Positions 7,239-14,839 of a stretch of DNA of 49,118 nt are shown one piece after another. Location of the stretch: NCBI GenBank assembly GCA_913058405.1, contig CAJXRC010000011.1:1-49118 (forward strand), given 5' to 3'. Source of the stretch: an uncultured Colwellia sp. (lineage in GTDB: Bacteria; Pseudomonadota; Gammaproteobacteria; Enterobacterales; Alteromonadaceae). The notes under the pieces are model-generated. The model searched no databases. It saw only the letters and a list, made by a program, of their open reading frames with translations, and was not told the origin of the DNA. A program made the position numbers and the translations under genes. Each line of letters starts with the position of its first letter. The stretch's first letter is position 1.

Positions 7239-9002
7239 TTAGGGGAGCTCAATCGTTGTGATATTTTCAACCATTAATTGCACGGTGCGTTTACCACGAA
7301 ATTCATTAACATCTAATCTATAAGCCAAATGCACCTGTTTTGCTTGAGTATTTGGCCAAGCCTTAACATCCACATTAAAGGCAATACCGTCAAATACTTC
7401 ACCCTGTTTTTCTACCACAAGTTTAAGGTGTTTTTCACCTACAATCCGTTGCTGAACTAAAGTGAAATTATCATCAAATAATGGTTCAGGGAAGTTTTGT
7501 CCCCAAGGCCCCGCATCTCTAAGTTTCTCGGCAAAGTCTAAGTTAAGATGCTCAAGAGGAAGCTCACCATCAGATAAAATAATACTTTGTAAATCTTCTT
7601 CTTTTAACCACTTACCTGCTAATTCATTGAATAGCTGCTGAAAACGTTCAAAATCACTTTGTTTTATTGATAAACCTGCCGCCATTGCATGACCACCAAA
7701 TTTACTAATAATATCAGGATGCTGACTATCAATATGTTCTAATAAATCTCTAATGTGCAAACCTGGAATAGAGCGTGCTGAACCTTTAATCTCTCTATTC
7801 ACATCACCAATAGAATCATCGTCTTTACCCGTAGCAAAAACAATACAAGGTCGATGAAATTTTTCTTTTAATCGGCCAGCGACAATGCCAATAACACCTT
7901 GATGCCAATCTTGCTGATAAAGTGCGATAGCATTAGGCAAATTATTTTCATCAAACTTGAGTGAAGTAAGTACTTGCTCAGCTTCAATTTGCATACCCTG
8001 CTCTATCTCTCGGCGAGTTTTATTAAGATCATCAAGCTCCGCAGCCATCACTCGAGCACTCGATAAATCATTAGCAAGTAAACAGTTAATGCCATAAGAC
8101 ATGTCATCAAGACGTCCTGCGGCATTAATTCTTGGACCTAAAGCAAAACCAAAATCACTGGCAACGAGCCTTTGCTGATTTTTATTCGCTATTTCAATAA
8201 GCGCTTGAATACCCGGTCGAGTTTTTCCGGCACGAATACGTTTCAAACCTTGTTCTACTAAAATTCGGTTATTCGCATCAAGTGACACCACATCGGCCAC
8301 AGTTCCTAAAGCAACTAAGTCTAATAGTTGAGCGATATTAGGCTCAGCAATACCCTGCTCAGTAAAATAGTTTTGCTCACGGCAATACTTTCTTAAAGCC
8401 AGCATTAAATAAAAAGCCACCCCCACGCCGGCAAGAGCTTTGCTCGGGAAGTTACAACCATGTTGATTAGGGTTAACAATAGCATCAGCATTGGGTAATG
8501 AGTGTCCCGGTAAGTGATGATCCGTAACAATAACCTGCATACCTAGATCTTTGGCGCGCTTAACACCAGCAATACAGCTGATACCATTATCCACTGTTAT
8601 CAGCATTTGCGCATTTTGTTGCGCGGCAATATCAACAATTTCAGGGGTTAAACCATAACCATATTCAAAACGGTTTGGCACAATAAAGTCATGATTACTA
8701 CTGTTAAACAGGTTCAATGCAGTCATCATCAAAGCAGTGCTCGTAGCACCGTCGGCATCAAAATCACCAACAATAATAATACGTAATTTATTTACTAACG
8801 CGCCATGCAATAACTGACACGCTTTATCCATGCCCATAAGCGCTGTTTCATCGACCATACCTTGTAGATGAGCAACATTAAGTTCAAGCTCTTGCGCCGA
8901 TTTCATACCACGACTAGCATAAATTTGTTTTATGATTTCGGCTAGGTTATTAGGTAAGTGGCTGGTAGCTACTTTCTCTCGGCGAACAATTGTTTTACTC
9001 AT
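7239..9002 (-). CDS. recJ: Single-stranded-DNA-specific exonuclease RecJ
   Basis: RecJ is the 5'-3' single-strand exonuclease of RecF-pathway recombination and mismatch repair. The 587-residue length is standard. DHH-family motifs are present in order: GDFDADG (79-85), DNG (138-140), DHH (161-163), the ALGTVADVV segment, GPRINAAGRLDD and the DHHA1 motif GHAMAAG. dsbC lies upstream on the same strand, as in many gammaproteobacteria, but a 263-bp repeat and the dsbC terminator separate them, so recJ must have its own promoter. fetB follows after 16 bp. Confidence 0.96.
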   Translation of the reverse strand: MSKTIVRREKVATSHLPNNLAEIIKQIYASRGMKSAQELELNVAHLQGMVDETALMGMDKACQLLHGALVNKLRIIIVGDFDADGATSTALMMTALNLFNSSNHDFIVPNRFEYGYGLTPEIVDIAAQQNAQMLITVDNGISCIAGVKRAKDLGMQVIVTDHHLPGHSLPNADAIVNPNQHGCNFPSKALAGVGVAFYLMLALRKYCREQNYFTEQGIAEPNIAQLLDLVALGTVADVVSLDANNRILVEQGLKRIRAGKTRPGIQALIEIANKNQQRLVASDFGFALGPRINAAGRLDDMSYGINCLLANDLSSARVMAAELDDLNKTRREIEQGMQIEAEQVLTSLKFDENNLPNAIALYQQDWHQGVIGIVAGRLKEKFHRPCIVFATGKDDDSIGDVNREIKGSARSIPGLHIRDLLEHIDSQHPDIISKFGGHAMAAGLSIKQSDFERFQQLFNELAGKWLKEEDLQSIILSDGELPLEHLNLDFAEKLRDAGPWGQNFPEPLFDDNFTLVQQRIVGEKHLKLVVEKQGEVFDGIAFNVDVKAWPNTQAKQVHLAYRLDVNEFRGKRTVQLMVENITTIELP

Positions 9003-9035
9003 ACTATTCGGTCTCAGTTTTGCTGGTGATAGTTA

Positions 9036-9298
9036 TATACCCGTTACCAATCAAGATGCATGTTTCAGAGTGCTTGAGTAATTTCAATTCAAGACGCTGT
9101 GATGAAATAATGGTTATTCCCTTATAAATCACAGCAACGATCAAGTGATGTTGCTCAAGCGCTTCTTCGATGGGTTTTAAATGACTTTATACGGCGTCAA
9201 ATAATCAAAGCACAGAATAACTATACTTAAATTATCTTCCTTGCCTAAAGTGATTTAATTCCCACTGAAACCCTGCACTTTGAATGGTAACGGGTATA
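9036..9298. repeat. Dispersed intergenic repeat, type B, with 25-bp inverted termini
   Basis: The left terminus, 9036-9060, begins TATACCCGTTACCAATCAAG. The right terminus, 9274-9298, is its inverted copy at 22 of 25 positions. The internal right half carries the family core in reverse (AATAACTATA...TTGCCTAAAG). The left end lies 33 bp from the recJ start codon, so the recJ promoter is likely within or beside it. The right end nearly repeats the element at 49066. Confidence 0.85.
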
Positions 9299-9332
9299 GC
9301 TGTGATAACGCTTTATAGCTTATTTTTACCAT

Positions 9333-9366
9333 AAAAAAAGCACTTGGTGAAAATCAGCAAGTACTT
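9333..9366 (-). terminator. Terminator of dsbC
   Basis: On the minus strand AGTACTTG pairs with CAAGTGCT (one G-U pair) and is followed by seven T. It lies about 35 bp past the dsbC stop. Confidence 0.8.
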
Positions 9367-9401
9367 TTTACGGTTTATCTATATCGACAATGAATTGTAG
9401 A

Positions 9402-10196
9402 TTAAGTATTTTTCAGCAATTCTTCCAATTGCGCTGGTGGTTGGTAACCAGGAATCATCATGCCATTTGATAAGATAATCGCTGGGGTGCCACTAACACC
9501 AATTTGACGACCAAAATTAAACTGAGCCTCAATTGGAGCTTCACAAATTCGATACGCAACACCAGTACCCGATTTAGCTTTAGTTAACGCTGTGGCATTA
9601 TCTTCACTACACCACACTGAACGTAAATCTTTAAAACCTTGGGTTAAGTTCCCGCTTTGATCTTTAATACCTGCTCGTGGATAAGCTAAATAACGAAAGG
9701 TGATGCCGCGAGCATTATAGTCTGCCATTTGCTCGTGCATTTTACGGCAATAACCACAGGTAATATCAGTAAAAACTGACACCACGTATTTTTCATTCTC
9801 AGCTTTATAAACAATCATGTTATCTTCAAAGTTTTTCACCCCTTCTAGACGCACTTTAGCTAAGCTCTCTTCGCCTATGTCTTTCACGGTAGAGCCTAAA
9901 TTGTAGACTTTTCCTTGAATAAAAAACTCACCATCATAACTCGCATAAAACAAACCTTGGTTGGTAACAAGTAAAGCAATGCCTGGTAATGCTGTTTCTT
10001 CAACTTTAACAACAGTTAACCCTATAGAGCTGTTAATTTTTTCTTTTAAAAAATCTGCATCAAGCACCGTTTTATCACTTACGGGCTTGGCCAATATAGT
10101 AGGTACATTGGTTTCTTCTGCTGCATTCACGTCTTGCAACAATAGAGGTAAAGTGAGTGTGGCAAGTACAGCGCTAATAATAAATGTTTTAAACAT
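9402..10196 (-). CDS. dsbC: Periplasmic disulfide isomerase DsbC
   Basis: DsbC is a thiol:disulfide interchange protein that reshuffles wrong disulfides in the periplasm. From the ATG at 10196 (AGGA 6 bases upstream) the protein has 264 residues; a longer TTG-initiated frame at 10211 is less likely. The signal peptide covers about residues 1-25, ending DVNA. The active-site CGYC is at 147-150, the structural cysteines are Cys196 and Cys218, and the cis-proline loop GTPAI is near 237-241. The dimerisation domain occupies the first half. In E. coli dsbC lies between xerD and recJ; here recJ follows, but fldB rather than xerD lies upstream. Confidence 0.95.
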   Translation of the reverse strand: MFKTFIISAVLATLTLPLLLQDVNAAEETNVPTILAKPVSDKTVLDADFLKEKINSSIGLTVVKVEETALPGIALLVTNQGLFYASYDGEFFIQGKVYNLGSTVKDIGEESLAKVRLEGVKNFEDNMIVYKAENEKYVVSVFTDITCGYCRKMHEQMADYNARGITFRYLAYPRAGIKDQSGNLTQGFKDLRSVWCSEDNATALTKAKSGTGVAYRICEAPIEAQFNFGRQIGVSGTPAIILSNGMMIPGYQPPAQLEELLKNT

Positions 10197-10272
10197 AATG
10201 ATTCCTAACAACTTCCTAACAGCTTTCGAATAAATGAAAGCAATAAATCGATAATAATGAGTCTAATGGTCA

Positions 10273-10318
10273 TATACCTAAGCCACTTGAAGATGCATCT
10301 TCAGGTAGCTTGGGTCTA
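10273..10318. repeat. Mini palindromic copy of the type B repeat (termini only)
   Basis: TATACCTAAGCCACTTGAAG runs straight into its own reverse complement, centred on GATGCATC at 10292-10299. It looks like two type B termini joined with no interior. It lies between the divergent dsbC and fldB genes and could form a strong hairpin. Confidence 0.75.
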
Positions 10319-10485
10319 TTCATATGAAGAGACCTAGTTATACGCAAGGAAATTACAGCCATGAGAGATTATTTGCAACTTAAAATAACCAGGAAATTGA
10401 ATTAACTTGTAAACAAAGATAATTGTTTTTGCTAAAATCGCACCTAATAGTAGTTCGTATTGAAATAAAAATTGGAAATAGCATA

Positions 10486-11004
10486 ATGAAAATTGGTTTA
10501 TTTTATGGCTCAACCACTTGTTACACTGAAATAGTTGCTGAAAAAATTCAGGGAATAATGGGTGCCGACTTAGTTGATATATTCAATATAAAAGATCAAC
10601 CATTAGCAGACTGTCTTGATTACGACTTTATTATTTTAGGTATTTCCACTTGGGATTTTGGCGAGTTACAAGAAGACTGGGAATCAATGTGGAGTGATAT
10701 AAATCAAATAGATCTCTCAGATAAAATTATCGCTTTATATGGTATGGGCGATCAAGTTGGTTACACTGAATGGTTTCAAGATGCACTCGGCATGTTACAC
10801 GAGCAAGTATTAGCGCAAGGTGCAACCGTAGTAGGTTATTGGCCAAATCAAGGTTATGACTTTACTGCCTCAAAAGGATTAACGGCTGATGGTAGCAAAT
10901 TTGTAGGTTTGTCCTTAGATGAAGATAGCCAATACAATTTAACTGATGAGCGTTTAGATACTTGGTGCGAACAAGTATTACTCGAGTACAGTAGCTTACT
11001 GTAG
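10486..11004 (+). CDS. fldB: Flavodoxin FldB
   Basis: This is a small FMN electron carrier of 172 residues, close in sequence style to E. coli FldB. The phosphate-binding loop is GLFYGSTTCYTE, then LGISTWDFGELQEDWE, YGMGDQVGYTEWF and the FldB-type C-terminus DERLDTWCEQ. The start is ATG 10486 because the flavodoxin fold begins there (MKIGLFYGS); the in-frame ORF upstream, from 10423, adds a poorly supported extension. Divergent from dsbC, as in E. coli except that xerD is missing between them. Confidence 0.93.
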   Translation: MKIGLFYGSTTCYTEIVAEKIQGIMGADLVDIFNIKDQPLADCLDYDFIILGISTWDFGELQEDWESMWSDINQIDLSDKIIALYGMGDQVGYTEWFQDALGMLHEQVLAQGATVVGYWPNQGYDFTASKGLTADGSKFVGLSLDEDSQYNLTDERLDTWCEQVLLEYSSLL

Positions 11005-11058
11005 ATACGTATATTTATACTCAAAATTCCCCGATTGCGAATTTATTTGGTCAATTAC

Positions 11059-11094
11059 TTAGCCCTTGCGATAAATAGTTACAGCAAGGGCTAA
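11059..11094. other. Perfect 11-bp inverted repeat overlapping the srmB promoter
   Basis: TTAGCCCTTGC at 11059-11069 pairs with GCAAGGGCTAA at 11084-11094 around a 14-base loop. There is no T run on either strand, so a simple intrinsic terminator is unlikely. It overlaps the predicted -35 of srmB and may be an operator or a fldB mRNA-end structure. Confidence 0.55.
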
Positions 11095-11106
11095 AACCAC
11101 TATAAT
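11078..11106 (+). promoter_or_regulatory. Predicted sigma-70 promoter of srmB
   Basis: A -35-like GTTACA at 11078 and a perfect TATAAT at 11101-11106 are separated by 17 bases, 44 bp before the srmB start. Confidence 0.5.
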
Positions 11107-11149
11107 TGCCGCATATTTATCTTTATTAACACTTAGTGAACTATCCCCT

Positions 11150-12403
11150 ATGTTTGAGCAATTCGATCTCGACTCAGAATTATTAGCCAGTATCAATAAA
11201 ATTGGTTACACCAAGCCTACCTCAATTCAAGAACTTGTCATTCCTGAAGCAATGGCTGGCAAAGACGTTTTGGCTTCTGCACCAACGGGTACGGGCAAAA
11301 CTGCTGCATTTTTATTACCTATTGCTCAGCATTTATTAGATTATCCACGTACCAAACCTGGTTTCCCGCGTGTATTAATTTTAACGCCGACTCGTGAGTT
11401 AGCGATACAAATAGGTGAAGACAGTGAACAGCTTACCGAGTTAACGAAAATTAAAACCGGCGTTATTACCGGTGGTGTTAACTACGGTAGTCATGCAGAT
11501 ATATTAACCACAACGACTGATATTTTAGTCGCAACACCTGGTCGCTTATTAGAATATATTGAAAACGAGCAATTCGATGCACGCGAAATTGAAATTCTTA
11601 TTTTAGATGAAGCTGATCGCATGCTTGATCTTGGTTTTAGCGAAGCAATTAATCGCATTGTTGCCGAAGCACGCTGGCGCAAACAAACCATGTTATTTTC
11701 AGCGACTTTAGAAGGCTCAGGCGTACAGCGTTTTGCCAAAGAAGTACTCAACGATCCAATTTTTTTAGAGTCGACTCCATCACGTAAAGAGAAAGCCGTA
11801 ATTCATCAATGGATTCATTTGGCAGATGATGCTAATCATAAGCTGAACATGTTAGTTAATACCCTTAAGCAAGAAGGTGTTGAGCGAACGGTTGTATTCG
11901 CTAATAAGCGTGAGACTGTACAGTACCTTTCGGGCAAACTTTATGCTGAAGAGTTACCCTGTGTTTGGTTAGAAGGCAAAATGCCACAGGATAAGCGCAA
12001 TAAAGCTATTGAACGTTTTAAAAATGGCGAAATTAAAGTATTAGTAGCAACCGATGTTGCCGCCCGTGGTTTGGATATCGACAATATCAGCCATGTCATT
12101 AATTTTGACATGCCACGTAAGGTCGATATTTATATTCACCGTATTGGGCGCACAGGCCGTGCAGGTAACAAAGGTACCGCTATCTCCTTAGTCGAAGCAC
12201 ACGATATGGGAGTGATTGGCAAAATAGAACGTTACACCAAAGAGCGCCTGCAACGTCGGTTTATTCAAGACTTACGTCCAAAAAATAAAGAATCACGTGT
12301 GGTCAACAAAAAGGCGAAAATTAAGCTTACGACTTCTCAGAAAAAAGCTAAAACTAAAAAACAAGTGAAGAAAAAAGCTAAGCGAGCAAAAGCAGCTAAA
12401 TAA
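11150..12403 (+). CDS. srmB: DEAD-box RNA helicase SrmB
   Basis: SrmB is an ATP-dependent RNA helicase that helps assemble the 50S ribosomal subunit. Motifs in the 417-residue protein are: Q motif TKPTSIQ (21-27), Walker A APTGTGKT (44-51), PTRELA, DEAD (153-156), SAT (184-186), ARGLDI and HRIGRTGRAG. The sequence follows E. coli SrmB closely, for example LILDEADRMLD, RWRKQTMLFSATLEG and ISLVEAHD. The C-terminal tail from about residue 373 is very lysine-rich and probably binds RNA. Loss of SrmB causes cold sensitivity in E. coli, so it may matter in a cold-adapted host (inference). Confidence 0.93.
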   Translation: MFEQFDLDSELLASINKIGYTKPTSIQELVIPEAMAGKDVLASAPTGTGKTAAFLLPIAQHLLDYPRTKPGFPRVLILTPTRELAIQIGEDSEQLTELTKIKTGVITGGVNYGSHADILTTTTDILVATPGRLLEYIENEQFDAREIEILILDEADRMLDLGFSEAINRIVAEARWRKQTMLFSATLEGSGVQRFAKEVLNDPIFLESTPSRKEKAVIHQWIHLADDANHKLNMLVNTLKQEGVERTVVFANKRETVQYLSGKLYAEELPCVWLEGKMPQDKRNKAIERFKNGEIKVLVATDVAARGLDIDNISHVINFDMPRKVDIYIHRIGRTGRAGNKGTAISLVEAHDMGVIGKIERYTKERLQRRFIQDLRPKNKESRVVNKKAKIKLTTSQKKAKTKKQVKKKAKRAKAAK

Positions 12404-12415
12404 GCCTTTACCTAG

Positions 12416-12507
12416 TTATACCCAAGCTACATGAAGATACCTAGGTAAATAAGTGCATACAAGGGTTACATTATTGTGACACTTTTATTGCACTTAAGCC
12501 TAGGTAT
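12416..12507. repeat. Degenerate type B repeat with inverted arms
   Basis: A type B terminus, TATACCCAAGCTACATGAAG, begins at about 12417. Inside, ATACCTAGG...AAGTGCA (12437-12457) is inverted at 12489-12507. It lies just after the srmB stop codon. Confidence 0.5.
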
Positions 12508-12568
12508 GTAATATTTCTGTCATAAAGCAATGCTGTAATAGCGACGTATTCACTTTATGGATGAAGTT

Positions 12569-12626
12569 ATACCAAATCTATTGATTAACAGTGCTTCGTA
12601 AACCTACTAATCAAATAGTCTGGTAT
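12569..12626. repeat. Mini palindromic copy of the type A repeat
   Basis: ATACCAAATCTATTGATTA at 12569-12587 is inverted at 12608-12626 as TAATCAAATAGTCTGGTAT, about 15 of 19 positions matching. Both ends carry the type A terminus ATACCA. It lies in the leader region of the porin gene. Confidence 0.55.
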
Positions 12627-12707
12627 TGAATAGTCCGACATTTATTGGGATTTTACTTTGAGTAATATCCTTTTAATTGGGTTTTCAACTTTATGATAGT
12701 AATTAAT

Positions 12708-13937
12708 ATGAAAAATCAGTCACTAACTAATAAATCATCTGTACGTGTAAAAACAATTATCGCACTTGCTATGGCAACGTCACTAACTACTTCACTTGCC
12801 CATGCACAAACGAGTACGGCAAACGAAAGTAATCAAATAAGCACTAATACAAGCCAAAACACTGAAGTAAATAAAAGTACTGAAAGCAGTCTTGCAGACG
12901 CTTGGGATTTTGCTGACTTGTATGAAAATGAACAAGGTGACTATTTTAAGTTATCTGGCCGTTTGCAATTAGACTCCTCTTGGGTTGATAGTGATCAAGG
13001 TGACTTTAACGATACTCTATGGCGTCGTTTTCGCTTCGGTTTTAAAGGCAAATACGGTGAGTTTAAAGTTGCTTTAGAAGCCGATATAAATTTAAATGAT
13101 TCACTGGGTGATTCTTACAATCGACTAACTGATGCCAACATTGGCTGGTCATTAGATAAAGACACCGAACTTAAATTCTTAAAACAGTCCACTGGTTTTA
13201 CTTTAGACGGTAGAACTTCGTCTAAAAAGCTACTAACACCAGAGCGCAACAACCTAACAAATAATTTATGGTTTACCTCTGAGTACTTTACCGGTGTTAG
13301 CGTTAAAAGTAAGCTCACTGATGACTGGTCCTATAAAACAGGCATATTCTCTAGTGATGGCTCTGATGAAATATCGATTAGTGAAGCCAGTTATTTCGCG
13401 ATGTTTTCGACCAGTAAAAAACTAGCGAAGAATAACCTTTGGGATAAAGGTGAAGTTAGCCTTGATTACGTCTATAACGATACCCACGAAGACGGTGATA
13501 CCCGTGACTTCTCTCAAGTTATTAGTACTTCAAGTAAATTTCAACAAAATGACTGGGGTTTACAGAGTGATATATCTTGGGGTAAAGGTGACTTAGGCCA
13601 GAGTGATCTCTTTGGTGTAGTTGTCATGCCAACCTATCAACAAAATGAAAAAATTCAGTGGGTTGCTCGTTATACTTACTTAAGTAGCTCTGAAGATAAT
13701 GGCGTTCGTTTAGGACGTTATGATAGTAAAGTAGTTGATGAGTATGGTCAAAGCAGCGTAGATGGTGAGCGCGGTGATAGATACCAAGAAGTATATGCTG
13801 GTGTTAACTGGTTTATAAACGACCATAAATTAAAGCTTCAAGCTGGCTTACAGTATGCAAAAATGGATGATAACGCCAATGATGGTGGCGCATATGATGG
13901 TTGGAGTTTTACCGTTGCAATGCGAAGTTACTGGTAA
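12708..13937 (+). CDS. OprO/OprP-family outer-membrane porin
   Basis: The protein has about 409 residues from the ATG at 12708; an upstream ATG at 12693 adds five residues, and neither start has a clear ribosome-binding site. A signal peptide (basic, then IIALAMATSLTTSLAHA) is followed by a polar Ser/Thr/Asn-rich linker to about residue 60. The rest is a beta-barrel: alternating strands begin GDYFKLSGRLQLDSSWV, with LWRRFRFGFKGKYGEFK typical of the phosphate-selective porin O/P family. It ends in aromatic W, as outer-membrane barrels do. Phosphate or anion selectivity is family inference only. Confidence 0.8.
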   Translation: MKNQSLTNKSSVRVKTIIALAMATSLTTSLAHAQTSTANESNQISTNTSQNTEVNKSTESSLADAWDFADLYENEQGDYFKLSGRLQLDSSWVDSDQGDFNDTLWRRFRFGFKGKYGEFKVALEADINLNDSLGDSYNRLTDANIGWSLDKDTELKFLKQSTGFTLDGRTSSKKLLTPERNNLTNNLWFTSEYFTGVSVKSKLTDDWSYKTGIFSSDGSDEISISEASYFAMFSTSKKLAKNNLWDKGEVSLDYVYNDTHEDGDTRDFSQVISTSSKFQQNDWGLQSDISWGKGDLGQSDLFGVVVMPTYQQNEKIQWVARYTYLSSSEDNGVRLGRYDSKVVDEYGQSSVDGERGDRYQEVYAGVNWFINDHKLKLQAGLQYAKMDDNANDGGAYDGWSFTVAMRSYW

Positions 13938-13959
13938 AATTATAAGAACATAAGAACAT

Positions 13960-14000
13960 AAAAAAAGACCGATTTGCTGGTAGCAACCCGGTCTTTTTTT
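13960..14000. terminator. Bidirectional terminator between the porin gene and aqpZ
   Basis: AAAAAAGACCG pairs with CGGTCTTTTTT, with an inner TTGCT/AGCAA stem, flanked by A and T runs. It serves the porin gene on plus and aqpZ on minus. Confidence 0.9.
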
Positions 14001-14033
14001 ATGTTTGTACTCAAGCAACTTTAAAGTGCTGAG

Positions 14034-14732
14034 CTAACTATCATCTTGTTCTTCTTTAGCAACTAAGCGATATAACTTGGCACCAATAAAACCACCAACA
14101 ATAGGCGCAACCCAGAACAACCATAATTGCGCTACAGCCCAATCACCAACAAACAAAGCGACACCGGTACTACGTGCAGGATTTACTGAGGTATTCGTTA
14201 CCGGAATACTGATCAAATGAATTAAGGTTAAACACAAACCAATCGCGATAGGTGCTAAACCTGCAGGGGCGCGTTTGTCCGTTGCTCCCATGATGACAAA
14301 AATAAACATCATAGTTAATACGACTTCAGCGATAAGGGCTGCTGTCATAGAGTAGCCACCAGGTGAATGTGCTCCATAGCCATTTGAGGCAAAACCCGCT
14401 GATAAATCAAAACTTGGTTGGCCACTCGCTATAAGATATAAAGCGCTAGCTCCAAGGATCGCACCAATGACTTGTGCAATGATATAAGGCATTAATTCAT
14501 TAGCAGGAAAACGCCCTCCTGCCCAAAGACCAACAGATACTGCAGGGTTTAAATGACAACCCGAAATATGTCCTATAGCATAAGCCATCGTTAACACAGT
14601 CAAACCAAAAGCAAATGAAACACCCAATAAGCCGATGCCGACATCAGGAAACCCAGCAGCTAATACTGCACTGCCACAGCCACCAAGAACCAACCAAAAA
14701 GTACCAATACATTCTGCTATATATTTATTCAT
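14034..14732 (-). CDS. aqpZ: Aquaporin Z
   Basis: This is a water channel of the inner membrane (MIP family), 232 residues with six membrane helices. The two NPA boxes are at 62-64 ([10 protein letters not shown]) and 184-186 (SVNPARS). The selectivity-filter residues Phe42, His172, Thr181 and Arg187 correspond to those of E. coli AqpZ and indicate a water-selective channel rather than a glycerol channel. A GGGAA-type site precedes the ATG. Confidence 0.95.
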   Translation of the reverse strand: MNKYIAECIGTFWLVLGGCGSAVLAAGFPDVGIGLLGVSFAFGLTVLTMAYAIGHISGCHLNPAVSVGLWAGGRFPANELMPYIIAQVIGAILGASALYLIASGQPSFDLSAGFASNGYGAHSPGGYSMTAALIAEVVLTMMFIFVIMGATDKRAPAGLAPIAIGLCLTLIHLISIPVTNTSVNPARSTGVALFVGDWAVAQLWLFWVAPIVGGFIGAKLYRLVAKEEQDDS

Positions 14733-14839
14733 TTTATTCCCTTATCAGTTAATAAATTTACATTTAAGTACTGTGATAATTAATAAACAGAGAGTAGCGT
14801 AAAATATCCTTTAGTCGAGCGCTTTAGCGTCTGTCTACT

